Below, one piece after another: positions 52,904-62,134 of a DNA stretch of 64,000 nt. Location of the stretch: assembly GCA_041392835.1 (NCBI GenBank), contig JAWKLF010000001.1:992001-1056000 (forward strand), given 5' to 3'. The translations under genes were made by a program, and so were the position numbers. Within the stretch, counting starts at the first letter, position 1, and the number at the start of each line of letters is the position of its first letter. This DNA is from OLB11 sp041392835 (GTDB lineage Bacteria > Bacteroidota > Bacteroidia > Chitinophagales > Chitinophagaceae). The notes under the pieces are model-generated. The model did not search any database. It was given only the letters and a program-made list of their open reading frames with translations, and had not been told where the DNA came from.

Positions 52904-54225
52904 TAGCAAAACCTAAATCCATCATTCAGCGTATAGACTGGCTATCAGTATTTTTATTTTTGCTTCTTGCCATTATTGGTATTTTAAGTATTTATTCGGT
53001 TGAATATAGAGACACAGATACCAGTCTAATTGTCAGAGACAGAAGCTATTGGAAACAGTTTGTTTTTTTTAATATATCACTTGTTCTTGCTTTTTTAATT
53101 CTTATTACAGACAGTAAATTATTTACCTCTATACCATTTTTAGCATACATAGTTGGACTGGTGCTACTACTGCTGGCACTTACACCTTTGGGCAAAGGTG
53201 TCAAAGGCTCGCACTCTTGGCTCAATTTGGGATTTTTTACCTTTCAGCCAGGCGAGCTTATGAAACTTTGTACATCGCTTGCCTTAGCAAAGTTTTTAAC
53301 CATGCAAGATGTAAATTTTGCTATTCTAAAGCATCGATTAATTTGTATGTCTATAGCTTTTTTTCCTGCCCTGATTATTTTATTGCAAAATGAAACGGGT
53401 TTGGCTTTAGTTTATTTCTCATTTTTTTTGGCAATGTATCGCGAGGGTCTTCCCAAAATTATACTTATAGTGGGTTTTTCCATCATGATATTGACCATTG
53501 CTACTTTACTCATACCAAAAAATAGTTTATTTATACTGCTTACTATTGTAGCACTATCTGTATTATTTTTTCTTCGTAAAAAAATTAAAAGAAATAAAGA
53601 AATTATCATCATTACGAGCATCATTTGGTTTGTAGGGGTTTTGTTTTCACAGGTGGCTGTGCCTTTTGCTTTTAAACATGTTTTTCAAGCTCACCACATT
53701 GATCGTATTTATTCATTAATCGGACAAGATGTGCCCGATGAATATATCAAGCTAAAAAAGTCCGGAGAAAAAATCAGAACGGGTACTTCTAACTACAATG
53801 TAAGACAATCTATGATAGCCATAGCATCGGGTGGAGTAGTTGGCAAAGGATATTTGAATGGCAAACAAACTCAATTTAATTGGGTACCTGAGCAACGCAC
53901 CGATTTTATATTTTGTAGCGTTGGCGAACAGTTTGGTTTTTTGGGTAGCCTCTTGTTGGTTTTGATTTATGCATTATTCTTTCTTCGTATTGTATTTATT
54001 GCCGAGCGTCAGCGATCGGCTTTTTCAAGAATTTATGCATATTGTGTTGCAGGTATTATGTTTTTTCATTTAGTTATCAATATCGGTATGACCATAGGCA
54101 TAGCCCCTGTTATAGGTATTCCATTGCCATTAATTAGCTATGGTGGTACATCATTACTTACCTTTACGATTATTATTTTTATCTTAATTCGTTTAGATGC
54201 CGATAGGCAAAGAGTATTACATTAA
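52900..54225 (+). CDS. rodA: RodA, SEDS peptidoglycan glycosyltransferase
   Basis: 441 residues with about ten membrane segments. SEDS features include LALTPLGKGVKGSHSWLNLG, a FQPGELMKL segment, the VPEQRTDFIFCSVGEQFG loop and the late APVIGIPLPLISYGGTS. RodA polymerises lipid II into glycan strands and forms the elongation complex with PBP2 encoded immediately upstream (ATGA overlap, likely translational coupling). The MBL gene follows 13 bases later and may share the transcript. Confidence 0.95.
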   Translation: MIAKPKSIIQRIDWLSVFLFLLLAIIGILSIYSVEYRDTDTSLIVRDRSYWKQFVFFNISLVLAFLILITDSKLFTSIPFLAYIVGLVLLLLALTPLGKGVKGSHSWLNLGFFTFQPGELMKLCTSLALAKFLTMQDVNFAILKHRLICMSIAFFPALIILLQNETGLALVYFSFFLAMYREGLPKIILIVGFSIMILTIATLLIPKNSLFILLTIVALSVLFFLRKKIKRNKEIIIITSIIWFVGVLFSQVAVPFAFKHVFQAHHIDRIYSLIGQDVPDEYIKLKKSGEKIRTGTSNYNVRQSMIAIASGGVVGKGYLNGKQTQFNWVPEQRTDFIFCSVGEQFGFLGSLLLVLIYALFFLRIVFIAERQRSAFSRIYAYCVAGIMFFHLVINIGMTIGIAPVIGIPLPLISYGGTSLLTFTIIIFILIRLDADRQRVLH

Positions 54226-54238
54226 AAAAATTTAATCC

Positions 54239-54982
54239 ATGCAAATTTTTCCATTATCTGAAGGCGTATTTACTATAGGGCATGATAAAATTTTTAATCC
54301 TTTTGACCCGTTAAAAGATGTACTTACAGATAGGCCCACTGGTTCTTTGATGGTAGAGATACAACCTTTTTTGATAGAGCTCCGTGGAGAATATATACTA
54401 TTGGATACTGGCTTAGGATTTAAAAATAAAGAAGGAGAATGGCAGCTATATGAAAATTTAAAACAAGTAGGTGTAAGCCCCGAGCAAATACATAAAGTTA
54501 TCCTTTCTCATTTGCACAAAGATCATGCTGGTGGCATTCTAAATCAGAATATTCAGCAAATAGAAAGCCTCATGTTTCCTCAGGCTACCTATTATATTAG
54601 CAAAAAAGAATTTGAATTTGCTATTCAAAAAGGTTATCCTTCCTATGAACTTAGCGATTTTGAAATGCTAAAAAATCATCCACAGGTCGAATGGTTGGAT
54701 GAAAAAGGAGCTATAGGAGATTATATATCTTACGAAACCATAGGAGGGCATTGTCCCTATCATATAGCTATACATATAAAATATAATGGCAAGACTGTTT
54801 TTTATGGCGGCGATGTAGTACCGCAGTTAAGACAACTAAAAACTAAGTATGTAGCTAAATATGATTTTGATGGTGTAAAAAGTATGGAATTACGACAGCA
54901 ATTTGCTAAAAGAGGAAAAGAAGAAGCTTGGACTTTTCTTTTTTACCACGATGTAAAAATTCCAATCAGTACATTGGCTTAA
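54239..54982 (+). CDS. MBL-fold metallo-hydrolase
   Basis: 247 residues with the metal motif HLHKDHAGG (HxHxDH) near residue 88-96, preceded by LLDTGLGF, and later GGHCPYHIAIHI and VFYGGDVVPQ supplying further ligands. This is the quorum-quenching/lactonase-like branch of the metallo-beta-lactamase fold, but the substrate is unknown; a beta-lactamase function is not implied. It has no signal peptide and follows rodA by 13 bases. It converges with hmgA with one base between stops and no terminator. Confidence 0.88.
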   Translation: MQIFPLSEGVFTIGHDKIFNPFDPLKDVLTDRPTGSLMVEIQPFLIELRGEYILLDTGLGFKNKEGEWQLYENLKQVGVSPEQIHKVILSHLHKDHAGGILNQNIQQIESLMFPQATYYISKKEFEFAIQKGYPSYELSDFEMLKNHPQVEWLDEKGAIGDYISYETIGGHCPYHIAIHIKYNGKTVFYGGDVVPQLRQLKTKYVAKYDFDGVKSMELRQQFAKRGKEEAWTFLFYHDVKIPISTLA

Positions 54983-54983
54983 T

Positions 54984-56141
54984 TTATTCAGCCCAGCTCA
55001 TTTCGTAGTTTTGATCTTCAATTTCTGTTGCATGAGTAGTAAGATGTAATGGTCTAAAGGTATCTATCATTACAGCCAACTCTGGTGTTTCCTTGGCACC
55101 TATACTTTTTTCTACTGCTCCAGGATGTGGTCCATGCGGTATGCCACTGGGGTGTAAGGTAATCATACCTTTTTCTACATGTTTACGACTCATAAATTCA
55201 CCATCTACATAATACAACACTTCATCACTATCTATATTGCTATGATTATACGGAGCCGGAATTGCATTAGGATGATAATCATATAGTCTGGGTACAAAAG
55301 AACATATTACAAAATCTTTTCCATCAAAAGTTTGATGTATGGGTGGAGGCATATGCACTCTACCAGTGATGGGTTCAAAATCGTGAATTGAAAATATATA
55401 CGGATATTCGTAGCCATCCCATCCTACTACATCAAATGGATGATGAGCATATGTAATAGGGTAGAGCAATCCTTTCTTTTTAGTATAAATGGTAAACTCT
55501 CCAGTTTGGTTTATGGGTTCAGTATAGCTTGGTTTTTTTAGGTCTCTTTCGCAAAATGGCGAATGCTCCATCAATTGTCCTTCAGTTGTTTTGTATCGCT
55601 TCGGAAAACGAATAGGCCCAAAAGATTCTGTGATAAGTAATCTATTGTCAGTAGTACCAAAATACATTTGATATATACAGCCTCTTGGAATCACAATGTA
55701 ATCGCCATATTTAAAATCTAATTTTCCGTATGGAGTTAAAACAAAACCATTTCCTTGATGTATAAATATTACTTCGTCGGCATCAGCATTTTTGAAAAAA
55801 TAGTTTTGCATGCTTGCTTTGGGTGCTGCAAGTGAAATGTGACAATCGTTGTTTACCAAAACAGGTTTTCTACTTTCTAAATAATCATCTGTTGGTTTTA
55901 TTTTAAAACCCTGAAAGCTCCTATGTTTTAGAATATTGTCAGTTGCTATTTTAGGAGAAATATCTTTGGGCTCTTCTGAACGAATAATAACGGTTGGGGG
56001 ATGTATATGATAGAGCAAAGAATAGTTGTACGAAAACCCTTCAGTACTAAATAACTCTTCGCTATATAATTTGCCATTTGAGTCTCTAAATTGTGTATGC
56101 CTTTTGTGTGGAATATTCCCTAAAGAAAAATAGTGAGCCAT
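54984..56141 (-). CDS. hmgA: Homogentisate 1,2-dioxygenase
   Basis: 385 residues. Opens the ring of homogentisate to maleylacetoacetate in tyrosine/phenylalanine breakdown. The likely Fe(II) ligands can be seen: H-S-N-I-D-S-D-E in PYNHSNIDSDEVLYY gives His and Glu, and GIPHGPHPG provides the later His. The N-terminal MAHYFSLGNIPHKRHTQFR is the usual opening of Bacteroidota homologues, which are shorter than the mammalian enzyme. No other catabolic genes of this pathway are next to it. Confidence 0.92.
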   Translation of the reverse strand: MAHYFSLGNIPHKRHTQFRDSNGKLYSEELFSTEGFSYNYSLLYHIHPPTVIIRSEEPKDISPKIATDNILKHRSFQGFKIKPTDDYLESRKPVLVNNDCHISLAAPKASMQNYFFKNADADEVIFIHQGNGFVLTPYGKLDFKYGDYIVIPRGCIYQMYFGTTDNRLLITESFGPIRFPKRYKTTEGQLMEHSPFCERDLKKPSYTEPINQTGEFTIYTKKKGLLYPITYAHHPFDVVGWDGYEYPYIFSIHDFEPITGRVHMPPPIHQTFDGKDFVICSFVPRLYDYHPNAIPAPYNHSNIDSDEVLYYVDGEFMSRKHVEKGMITLHPSGIPHGPHPGAVEKSIGAKETPELAVMIDTFRPLHLTTHATEIEDQNYEMSWAE

Positions 56142-56157
56142 TTTTTTTGCTTTTGGA

Positions 56158-56165
56158 CAAAGATA
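56158..56165 (-). promoter_or_regulatory. -7 promoter box for hmgA
   Basis: The minus strand reads TATCTTTG, matching TAnnTTTG, 16 bases before the hmgA ATG. Confidence 0.5.
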
Positions 56166-56238
56166 ATGCCTACAAATTATTGAAAAGAAAATGTATGAAT
56201 GATAATAATCATTTATACTAAATTATTGAAAAAAAATA

Positions 56239-56246
56239 TATTTTTG
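56239..56246 (+). promoter_or_regulatory. -7 promoter box for the SnoaL-like gene
   Basis: TATTTTTG fits TAnnTTTG and lies 12 bases before the ATG at 56259. An in-frame ATG at 56199 lies upstream of the box, so 56259 is preferred. Confidence 0.55.
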
Positions 56247-56258
56247 TTACACCAAACT

Positions 56259-56627
56259 ATGCCATACAAGAAAATTCTTTTAAAAGTCATTCATTTGTTG
56301 ATTGATGAATGGAATAAAACTCAATTAGAAGCATTTATTGAGCATTTTTCAGATGATTTTATCTTGACATCTCCTAATGTGAAATTGATTTTTCCAGAAA
56401 ATGAAAATTTTGAATTGCGCACTAAGTCAAAATTAAGAACATATTTAGACAAATTAAAAAATAGAGATGTTGATTTTAAAGTATCTGGGTCTAAAATTAA
56501 TTTAGAATTAAAAACAGCTTATTTTACAATGGATATTGAAAGCGCCAGTGGTAGATCTAAAGCCTTTGTAGAAATTAGATTAAACGAATATGGCAAAGTC
56601 TTTTATTTTAAAATAGACTATAAATAA
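56259..56627 (+). CDS. SnoaL-like (nuclear transport factor 2 fold) small protein
   Basis: 122 residues beginning MPYKKILLKVIHLLIDEWNK, then a LEAFIEHFSDDFILTSPN block and a C-terminal strand EIRLNEYGKVFYFKIDYK. The pattern of an opening helix, D-D-F-x-x-x-S, and long antiparallel strands is that of the SnoaL/NTF2 fold (cyclase, isomerase or simply ligand-binding). No catalytic residues can be named. It lies between hmgA (divergent) and dapA (convergent). The start rests on the promoter box; the longer frame from 56199 is not likely to be translated. Confidence 0.68.
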   Translation: MPYKKILLKVIHLLIDEWNKTQLEAFIEHFSDDFILTSPNVKLIFPENENFELRTKSKLRTYLDKLKNRDVDFKVSGSKINLELKTAYFTMDIESASGRSKAFVEIRLNEYGKVFYFKIDYK

Positions 56628-56635
56628 TACTTTTT

Positions 56636-57508
56636 TTAAAGTAAGGAATTAAATTTTTCTTCAAGGCTATGGCTAATGGGAATCAAGGGTAATCTCAATT
56701 CATTTTCTATAATCCCTAATCGATGTAAAACATATTTTACACCTGCTGGGTTGCCTTCTGCAAATAATAAATCCATACTTTCTAAAAGTTGATAATGCAA
56801 TTCTCTGGCTAAAGTATAATTATTGGCAAGTGATGCAGTTATCATGTCAACAAATTTCTTTGTATAACAATTGGCAGCTACAGATATTACACCTTGAAAG
56901 CCACAAGCAATTTGTGCCATAGCTAAATTATCGTCGCCACTTAAAACTGTAAAATCTTTAGGTACTAAATTTACTAATTCCATACACTGTGGTATTTGAC
57001 CAGAAGCTTCTTTAATTGCAATAACCTTACTGCATGTATGAGCTATTTCGGCAGTTGTTTGTGCACTCATGTTCACGCCAGTTCTGCCAGGTACATTGTA
57101 TAAAATAATGGGTATGGGTGTATGATTGTTTAGAGTTTGATAATGTGCCACTAGACCTTTTTGTGTAGGTTTGTTATAATAAGGCGTAACACTTAAAATT
57201 GCGTTGGCTTTTTCTACATCATACTTTTGGAAATCGTTGATTAGTTCACTTGTATTGTTGCCACCTAATCCTATTACTATTGGTACTCGTTTGTTAGTTG
57301 CGCTTACTATGCAATTAAAAACATCTCTTTTTTCCTCAAAACTAAGGGTGGGGGTTTCTGCAGTAGTACCCAATGCTACTACATAATTAACACCTTCATC
57401 AATAACGTGCTTCACTAATTTTTCAAGTGCATTAAAATCAACATTTTTTGCTTTATCAAATGGAGTTACTAGGGCTACTCCTACACCTCTAAAAAGATTT
57501 TCTTTCAT
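56636..57508 (-). CDS. dapA: 4-hydroxy-tetrahydrodipicolinate synthase
   Basis: 290 residues. Condenses pyruvate with aspartate semialdehyde, the first step of the lysine and diaminopimelate branch. The Schiff-base Lys166 is in KVIAIKEASG and the proton-relay Tyr137 in YNVPGRTG; VALGTTAETPTLS is the family's GTTGE-type block, here with an Ala in place of Gly. That substitution is small and frequent in Bacteroidota. Its 5' end overlaps the preceding DUF6913-like gene by 20 bases. Confidence 0.95.
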   Translation of the reverse strand: MKENLFRGVGVALVTPFDKAKNVDFNALEKLVKHVIDEGVNYVVALGTTAETPTLSFEEKRDVFNCIVSATNKRVPIVIGLGGNNTSELINDFQKYDVEKANAILSVTPYYNKPTQKGLVAHYQTLNNHTPIPIILYNVPGRTGVNMSAQTTAEIAHTCSKVIAIKEASGQIPQCMELVNLVPKDFTVLSGDDNLAMAQIACGFQGVISVAANCYTKKFVDMITASLANNYTLARELHYQLLESMDLLFAEGNPAGVKYVLHRLGIIENELRLPLIPISHSLEEKFNSLL

Positions 57509-58055
57509 ACGGTTTTATTTTTAATGTACTATTTATTTGTTCAATTAGATTTTCGTGAGAGTGGTCTTCAATATTTGGAATGAGTAAGTCAGCACATTTT
57601 TCAAATGAAGTTAAAAAAGGTGCAACTCGCATTTTGGCATAGGACATATGTGAGATATATTGCAATGGCAAACACTCATTGAAATATAGATTAAATAATA
57701 AATCAAAACGTTTTACCATAAAGCGGTCGGTTTTTGGCGAAAAAGGCAATCCGTTTTTGGGGTCTAAATCATCGGGTGTAAATTTTTGTAAATAACTGCC
57801 AGTTTCCAGTTCTTCTTGATCTATAAACATGAGCACCTCTACATCGTATCCATATTTTTCTAATAATTTTTTGTAGGTATTTATTTTTTCTTGTACATCC
57901 AAAGAAGTCATTTCGGTTAAGATGCCAATTCTATATGCAGCATTGAAATTTATAAATTCATGTTTTATTTTTTCTTGTGGCGTAAAAATGGGATATACCT
58001 GTTGGGCTTCTACTTGAGGATTTATTAAGTCTTTTATTTTTTTTAAAAATGCCAT
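57489..58055 (-). CDS. Conserved cytosolic protein next to dapA, DUF6913-like
   Basis: 188 residues, no signal peptide. The N-terminal part has AFLKKIKDLIN; the middle AAYRIGILTEMTSLDVQEKI resembles a mobile loop; later FSPKTDRFMVKRFDLLFNLY and a basic end. I recall homologues of this shape (DUF6913) encoded beside dapA in flavobacteria; I did not compare them. Function unknown. It is 8 bases downstream of accA and overlaps dapA by 20 bases, so all three form one operon on this strand. Confidence 0.7.
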   Translation of the reverse strand: MAFLKKIKDLINPQVEAQQVYPIFTPQEKIKHEFINFNAAYRIGILTEMTSLDVQEKINTYKKLLEKYGYDVEVLMFIDQEELETGSYLQKFTPDDLDPKNGLPFSPKTDRFMVKRFDLLFNLYFNECLPLQYISHMSYAKMRVAPFLTSFEKCADLLIPNIEDHSHENLIEQINSTLKIKPYERKSF

Positions 58056-58063
58056 ACAACTAC

Positions 58064-59029
58064 TTATTTGATTGTTTCTGTATCATAAAAACCCATAGCA
58101 GAGAATTTTTCAATTCGTTCTTGTATGCGCACATCAGGAGATTTTGTTTTTAATTCGCTGAGTGTTTTTTCAATAAATTTTTTAAGTGTTTTGGCCATCA
58201 TTTCGGGCTCACTATGTGCACCACCCAGAGGTTCATTAATGACAGCATCTATCAAGCCAAAACTTTTCATGTGTTTTGACGTTAGTTTTAATTGTTCTGC
58301 TGCTTTTTCTTTATAATCCCATGTTCTCCATAAAATGCTTGAGCAGCTTTCTGGAGATATGACAGTATACCACGTATTTTCGAGCATGGCTACGCAGTCG
58401 CCTATGCCTATTCCCAAAGCACCACCACTGGCACCTTCTCCAATGATAACACAGATTACAGGTACTTTAAGATTGATCATCTCAAACAAATTGCGAGCTA
58501 TTGCTTCTCCTTGACCTCTTTCTTCGGCTTCAAGACCCGGAAATGCTCCCGGTGTATCTATAAAAGTTATAATGGGTTTATTAAATTTTTCTGCCAATTT
58601 CATTAGTCGCAATGCTTTGCGATAGCCTTCGGGGTTGGCCATACCAAAATTTCTTAATTGTCTCATTTTGGTATTGACTCCTTTTTGATGTCCTATTACC
58701 ATTACGCTCTCCATATCGTTCAGCATGGCAAAACCTCCTATAATTGCTTTATCATCTTTTACATTTCTATCGCCAAAAAGTTCTTGAAATTTGGTAAATA
58801 TTTTATCAATATAAAAATTAGTATAGGGTCTGTCTGGGTGTCTGCTTAGTTGAACTTTTTGCCAATCATTTAAGTTGGAATAAATTTCTTTTTTTGTTTC
58901 AATCAGTTTTTTTTCTAATTCCGCTTTAACTGTTTTTACATCTACTTTACTCTTTTTACCTAAATCATTTAATTTTTCTATTTCTTCTAATATAGATTCA
59001 ATAGGTTTTTCAAATTCCAGATATTGCAT
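58064..59029 (-). CDS. accA: Acetyl-CoA carboxylase carboxyltransferase subunit alpha
   Basis: 321 residues from the ATG at 59027-59029 (MQYLEFEKPIESILEEIEKL, the standard AccA opening). The frame extends to 59092, but a -7 box lies between the two ATGs, so the shorter form is chosen. It carries ITFIDTPGAFPGLEAEERGQ and GEGASGGALGIGIGD, the oxyanion-hole segments of the carboxyltransferase fold. With AccD, AccB and AccC it makes malonyl-CoA. FabI, a later enzyme of fatty acid synthesis, is also in the window. Confidence 0.95.
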   Translation of the reverse strand: MQYLEFEKPIESILEEIEKLNDLGKKSKVDVKTVKAELEKKLIETKKEIYSNLNDWQKVQLSRHPDRPYTNFYIDKIFTKFQELFGDRNVKDDKAIIGGFAMLNDMESVMVIGHQKGVNTKMRQLRNFGMANPEGYRKALRLMKLAEKFNKPIITFIDTPGAFPGLEAEERGQGEAIARNLFEMINLKVPVICVIIGEGASGGALGIGIGDCVAMLENTWYTVISPESCSSILWRTWDYKEKAAEQLKLTSKHMKSFGLIDAVINEPLGGAHSEPEMMAKTLKKFIEKTLSELKTKSPDVRIQERIEKFSAMGFYDTETIK

Positions 59030-59049
59030 CGACTTATTTTTTAGAATAC

Positions 59050-59057
59050 CAAAGATA
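59050..59057 (-). promoter_or_regulatory. -7 promoter box that fixes the accA start
   Basis: The minus strand reads TATCTTTG, matching TAnnTTTG, 20 bases before the ATG at 59029 and downstream of the alternative ATG at 59092. Confidence 0.55.
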
Positions 59058-59137
59058 CTATTTGCCTTTATAAACTGTACTTTTGTGCTCAATTAATCAG
59101 TTTATTTTATGCACAAAGTCATGTAAATAAGTAGTCT

Positions 59138-59593
59138 ATGAAAATACTTTTTGTTTGTTTAGGTAATATTTGTCGCTCACCTATGGCACATGGCATATTG
59201 CACCATTTAGCTACAAAGCATGGTTTGCAGTGGCAGATAGATAGTGCAGGTACAAATTCTTATCATACTGGCGAGGCGCCGCACCCTTCTTCTCAACAAG
59301 TTTGTACTGAGCACGGTATAGATATTAGCACACAAAGGGCCCGAACATTTAATCGGCTTGATATGCTCGAATTTGATATTATTTATGTGCTGGCTCAAGA
59401 CGTTTATGATGATGTAAAAAAAATTTCGGGACATGATTTTAATACCCATAAAGTAAAGTTTCTTTTAGATGAACTTTTTCCTAACGAGTCAAGAAGTGTA
59501 AAAGATCCATGGTATGGAGCAATAGATGGATATTATCCTGTATTTGATGAAATCTATGCTTGTTGCGAAAAGATTATTGAGCGATATGCTTAA
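59138..59593 (+). CDS. Low-molecular-weight protein-tyrosine phosphatase
   Basis: 151 residues. The P-loop CX5R is C7-LGNIC-R13-S14, and the catalytic acid is in VKDPWYG near residue 123. Such enzymes remove phosphate from tyrosine or arginine residues and often act on bacterial tyrosine kinases of capsule synthesis; no kinase gene is adjacent. Divergent from accA with 108 bases between. Confidence 0.92.
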   Translation: MKILFVCLGNICRSPMAHGILHHLATKHGLQWQIDSAGTNSYHTGEAPHPSSQQVCTEHGIDISTQRARTFNRLDMLEFDIIYVLAQDVYDDVKKISGHDFNTHKVKFLLDELFPNESRSVKDPWYGAIDGYYPVFDEIYACCEKIIERYA

Positions 59594-59749
59594 TTTAGAA
59601 GTGGGTAAAGAATGGGCATAGCAAATTAAGTTTATTGGAAAACAATTGATATTATTTTGAAAATATTTTTTATAAATTCAAATTTTTATTTAAACCAATT
59701 TAAACAATACCAATAACTAAAAAGAGTAAACTATATTAATAATGTGTGC

Positions 59750-60574
59750 TTAGTCTTGAGTTGAAATCAATCGCTCTACCAATTCAGAGCTTACGCCTGT
59801 GAAGGAGAAGCCTCCATCATGAAATAAGTTTTGCATGGTTACTTTTTTTGTTAAGTCGCTAAAGAGGCTTATGCAGTAATTTGCTAATTCTTCAGCATTA
59901 GCATTTCCAAGTGGTGACATTTTTTCGGCATAATGAAAAAAAGCATCAAATCCTTCTACACCACTACCAGCAGTAGTAAGAGTAGGGGATTGCGATATAG
60001 TATTGACACGAACATGCTTTTTAAAGCCATATTGATAACCAAAGCTTCTTGCTATACTTTCTAACAATGATTTCGCATCGGCCATGTCATTGTAACCAGG
60101 AAAAGTACGTTGTGCCGCAATATAGGATAAACCTACTACAGATGCCCATTCATTGAGTGCATCCAATTTCATGGCACTTTGCATTACTTTATGAAATGAT
60201 AAAGCAGATATATCTAATGTTTTTAAGAAATTATCATAGTTCGTATCTACATAGGGAATTTTTTTTCTAACATTGGGGCTCATGCCTATAGAATGCAATA
60301 CAAAATCTATTTTGCCGCCAAGGTGTTCCATACTTTCTATGAATACTTGTTCCAAATCGTTCAAGGATGTAGCATCTGCACCTATCACTTTTGAATTATT
60401 ACAAGCAGAAGCCAGTTCATTAATTTTACCCATACGTAGTGCTATGGGGGCATTGCTCAACGTAAAAATAGCGCCTTCTTCATGGCATTTAAGTGCCACT
60501 TGCCAAGCCATAGATTTTTCATCTAATGCGCCAAATATGATTCCTCTTTTTCCTTTTAGTAAATTGTATGCCAT
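59750..60574 (-). CDS. fabI: Enoyl-[acyl-carrier-protein] reductase FabI
   Basis: 274 residues of the short-chain dehydrogenase fold. The NADH-binding GALDEKSMAWQVALKC resembles GVANKRSIAWGIA of E. coli FabI, and the catalytic pair is Tyr161 and Lys168 in YNDMADAK (Y-x6-K) with the outer Tyr151. It reduces the enoyl chain in the last step of each fatty acid elongation cycle. The C-terminal segment NLFHDGGFSFTGV is typical. It is separated from the spc operon by that operon's terminator. A weak box TATGTTTG (minus, 60618-60625) is present upstream. Confidence 0.93.
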   Translation of the reverse strand: MAYNLLKGKRGIIFGALDEKSMAWQVALKCHEEGAIFTLSNAPIALRMGKINELASACNNSKVIGADATSLNDLEQVFIESMEHLGGKIDFVLHSIGMSPNVRKKIPYVDTNYDNFLKTLDISALSFHKVMQSAMKLDALNEWASVVGLSYIAAQRTFPGYNDMADAKSLLESIARSFGYQYGFKKHVRVNTISQSPTLTTAGSGVEGFDAFFHYAEKMSPLGNANAEELANYCISLFSDLTKKVTMQNLFHDGGFSFTGVSSELVERLISTQD

Positions 60575-60659
60575 GGATTTTTCTTTATAAATTTTGCTAA
60601 AATTATAGCAAAGAATTCAAACATAAAAAGTAAATAGACTGAAAATATATAATTATAAA

Positions 60660-60684
60660 AAAAGCCGAGGTGTACTCGGCTTTT
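60660..60684 (-). terminator. Terminator of the spc operon after secY
   Basis: AAAAGCCGAG / CTCGGCTTTT around a 5-base loop. On the minus strand a T run follows the stem, and it lies 30 bases past the secY stop. Confidence 0.85.
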
Positions 60685-60713
60685 GTATGTTTAATTTATT
60701 TTTTTTGAAAAGG

Positions 60714-62048
60714 CTAAATAGTAGTAGCGGCTTGTCTGCCAGATACTCGTCCTGTTTTCATTAATCCATCGTAATGACGCATTAATAATTGACTTTCTAT
60801 TTGTTGTAATGTGTCTAATACCACACCAACCATGATTAGCATTGAAGTACCACCATAGAAACTTGCAAAACCTGAAGTAACTTTAAATAAACCAGCTATA
60901 CCAGGTAAGATACCAATAATAGCTAAGAATATAGAGCCTGGTAGGGTAATACGGTCCATAATGGCTCCAATGTAATTGGCAGTATCTTCACCGGGTTTGA
61001 TGCCAGGAATGAATCCATTGTTTCTTTTTAAATCATCAGCCATTTGTGTAGGATTAAAGATCAAGGCAGTATATAGATATGTAAAAGCAATAACTAATAC
61101 AGCATATACTACATTATACCAAAGTGAAGTAGGGTCACTCATGTTTTTTACAAATCCTTGTGCTGTTTCGCTTTGGCTAAATCCAGCTACAGTAGCAGGT
61201 ATAAACAATAATGCCTGCGCAAAGATGATAGGCATTACACCAGCCCCATTTACTTTGATAGGAATAAAATCTCTACTTCCAGAAACATCTTTTAGAGATG
61301 TAGCACCTACTATACGTCTTGCATAGTTTAGTGGAATACGACGTGTACCTTGTACTAATAATATAATCAATACTATAACAGCTATCATAATAGCTAATTC
61401 TATTAAGAATATTAAAAGGCCACCACCGCCACCTTGGTTTCGAGCAGCAAATTCTTGTAAAATAGAATGTGGGAAACGAGCTATGATACCTGCCGTGATA
61501 ATTAAAGATGTACCATTTCCAATTCCTTTATCAGTCATTTTTTCACCTAACCACATCACAAATAAAGTACCAGAAGTAAGTACTATTATGGTTACTAATT
61601 TCCATATAAAGTTGTCATTCATGATGGCTGCACCATTTTGAGATCGCAAATAAGCTATATAGCCTATAGCTTGAAATAGTGTGATAGCAACTGTTAGGTA
61701 ACGTGTATAATTGTTAATTTTTTTTCGTCCGCTCTCTTCTTTTGATAGTTTTTGAAGCTGAGGAATGATAATTTGAGCAAGTTGCATGGCAATACTTGCA
61801 GAGATATAAGGCATGATACCCAATGCAAAAATAGAAGCATTGTTAAAGGCACCGCCTGCAAACATGTTTAGTAATCCTAAGAGACCATTTTGGCCAGAGC
61901 CATCAGACAAATTATTGGGGTTGATACCAGGTAGTACTACATGGCAACCTATGCGATAAACCAAAAGCAATAATAGGGTATAGACAATTTTTTTACGTAA
62001 TTCTTCTATACTCCAAATATTTTTGATGGTATCAATAAATTTTTTCAT
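60714..62048 (-). CDS. secY: Protein translocase subunit SecY
   Basis: 444 residues with ten membrane segments. Features include the opening KNIWSIEELRKKIVYTLLLL, the plug segment after MFAGGAFNNASIFALGIMPY, and the cytosolic loop with LNYARRIVGATS. It is the channel of the Sec pathway. In many bacteria secY is followed by map, infA and rpmJ; here a terminator comes directly after, so the operon ends early. Confidence 0.97.
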   Translation of the reverse strand: MKKFIDTIKNIWSIEELRKKIVYTLLLLLVYRIGCHVVLPGINPNNLSDGSGQNGLLGLLNMFAGGAFNNASIFALGIMPYISASIAMQLAQIIIPQLQKLSKEESGRKKINNYTRYLTVAITLFQAIGYIAYLRSQNGAAIMNDNFIWKLVTIIVLTSGTLFVMWLGEKMTDKGIGNGTSLIITAGIIARFPHSILQEFAARNQGGGGGLLIFLIELAIMIAVIVLIILLVQGTRRIPLNYARRIVGATSLKDVSGSRDFIPIKVNGAGVMPIIFAQALLFIPATVAGFSQSETAQGFVKNMSDPTSLWYNVVYAVLVIAFTYLYTALIFNPTQMADDLKRNNGFIPGIKPGEDTANYIGAIMDRITLPGSIFLAIIGILPGIAGLFKVTSGFASFYGGTSMLIMVGVVLDTLQQIESQLLMRHYDGLMKTGRVSGRQAATTI

Positions 62049-62134
62049 TCTTCTAGTCGTTATGCTATTTTTTGAAAGTGCAATTTAAGTCAATAAATCG
62101 CTTTTCCAAATTATAAAAAGTTTTTCTACGTGTT

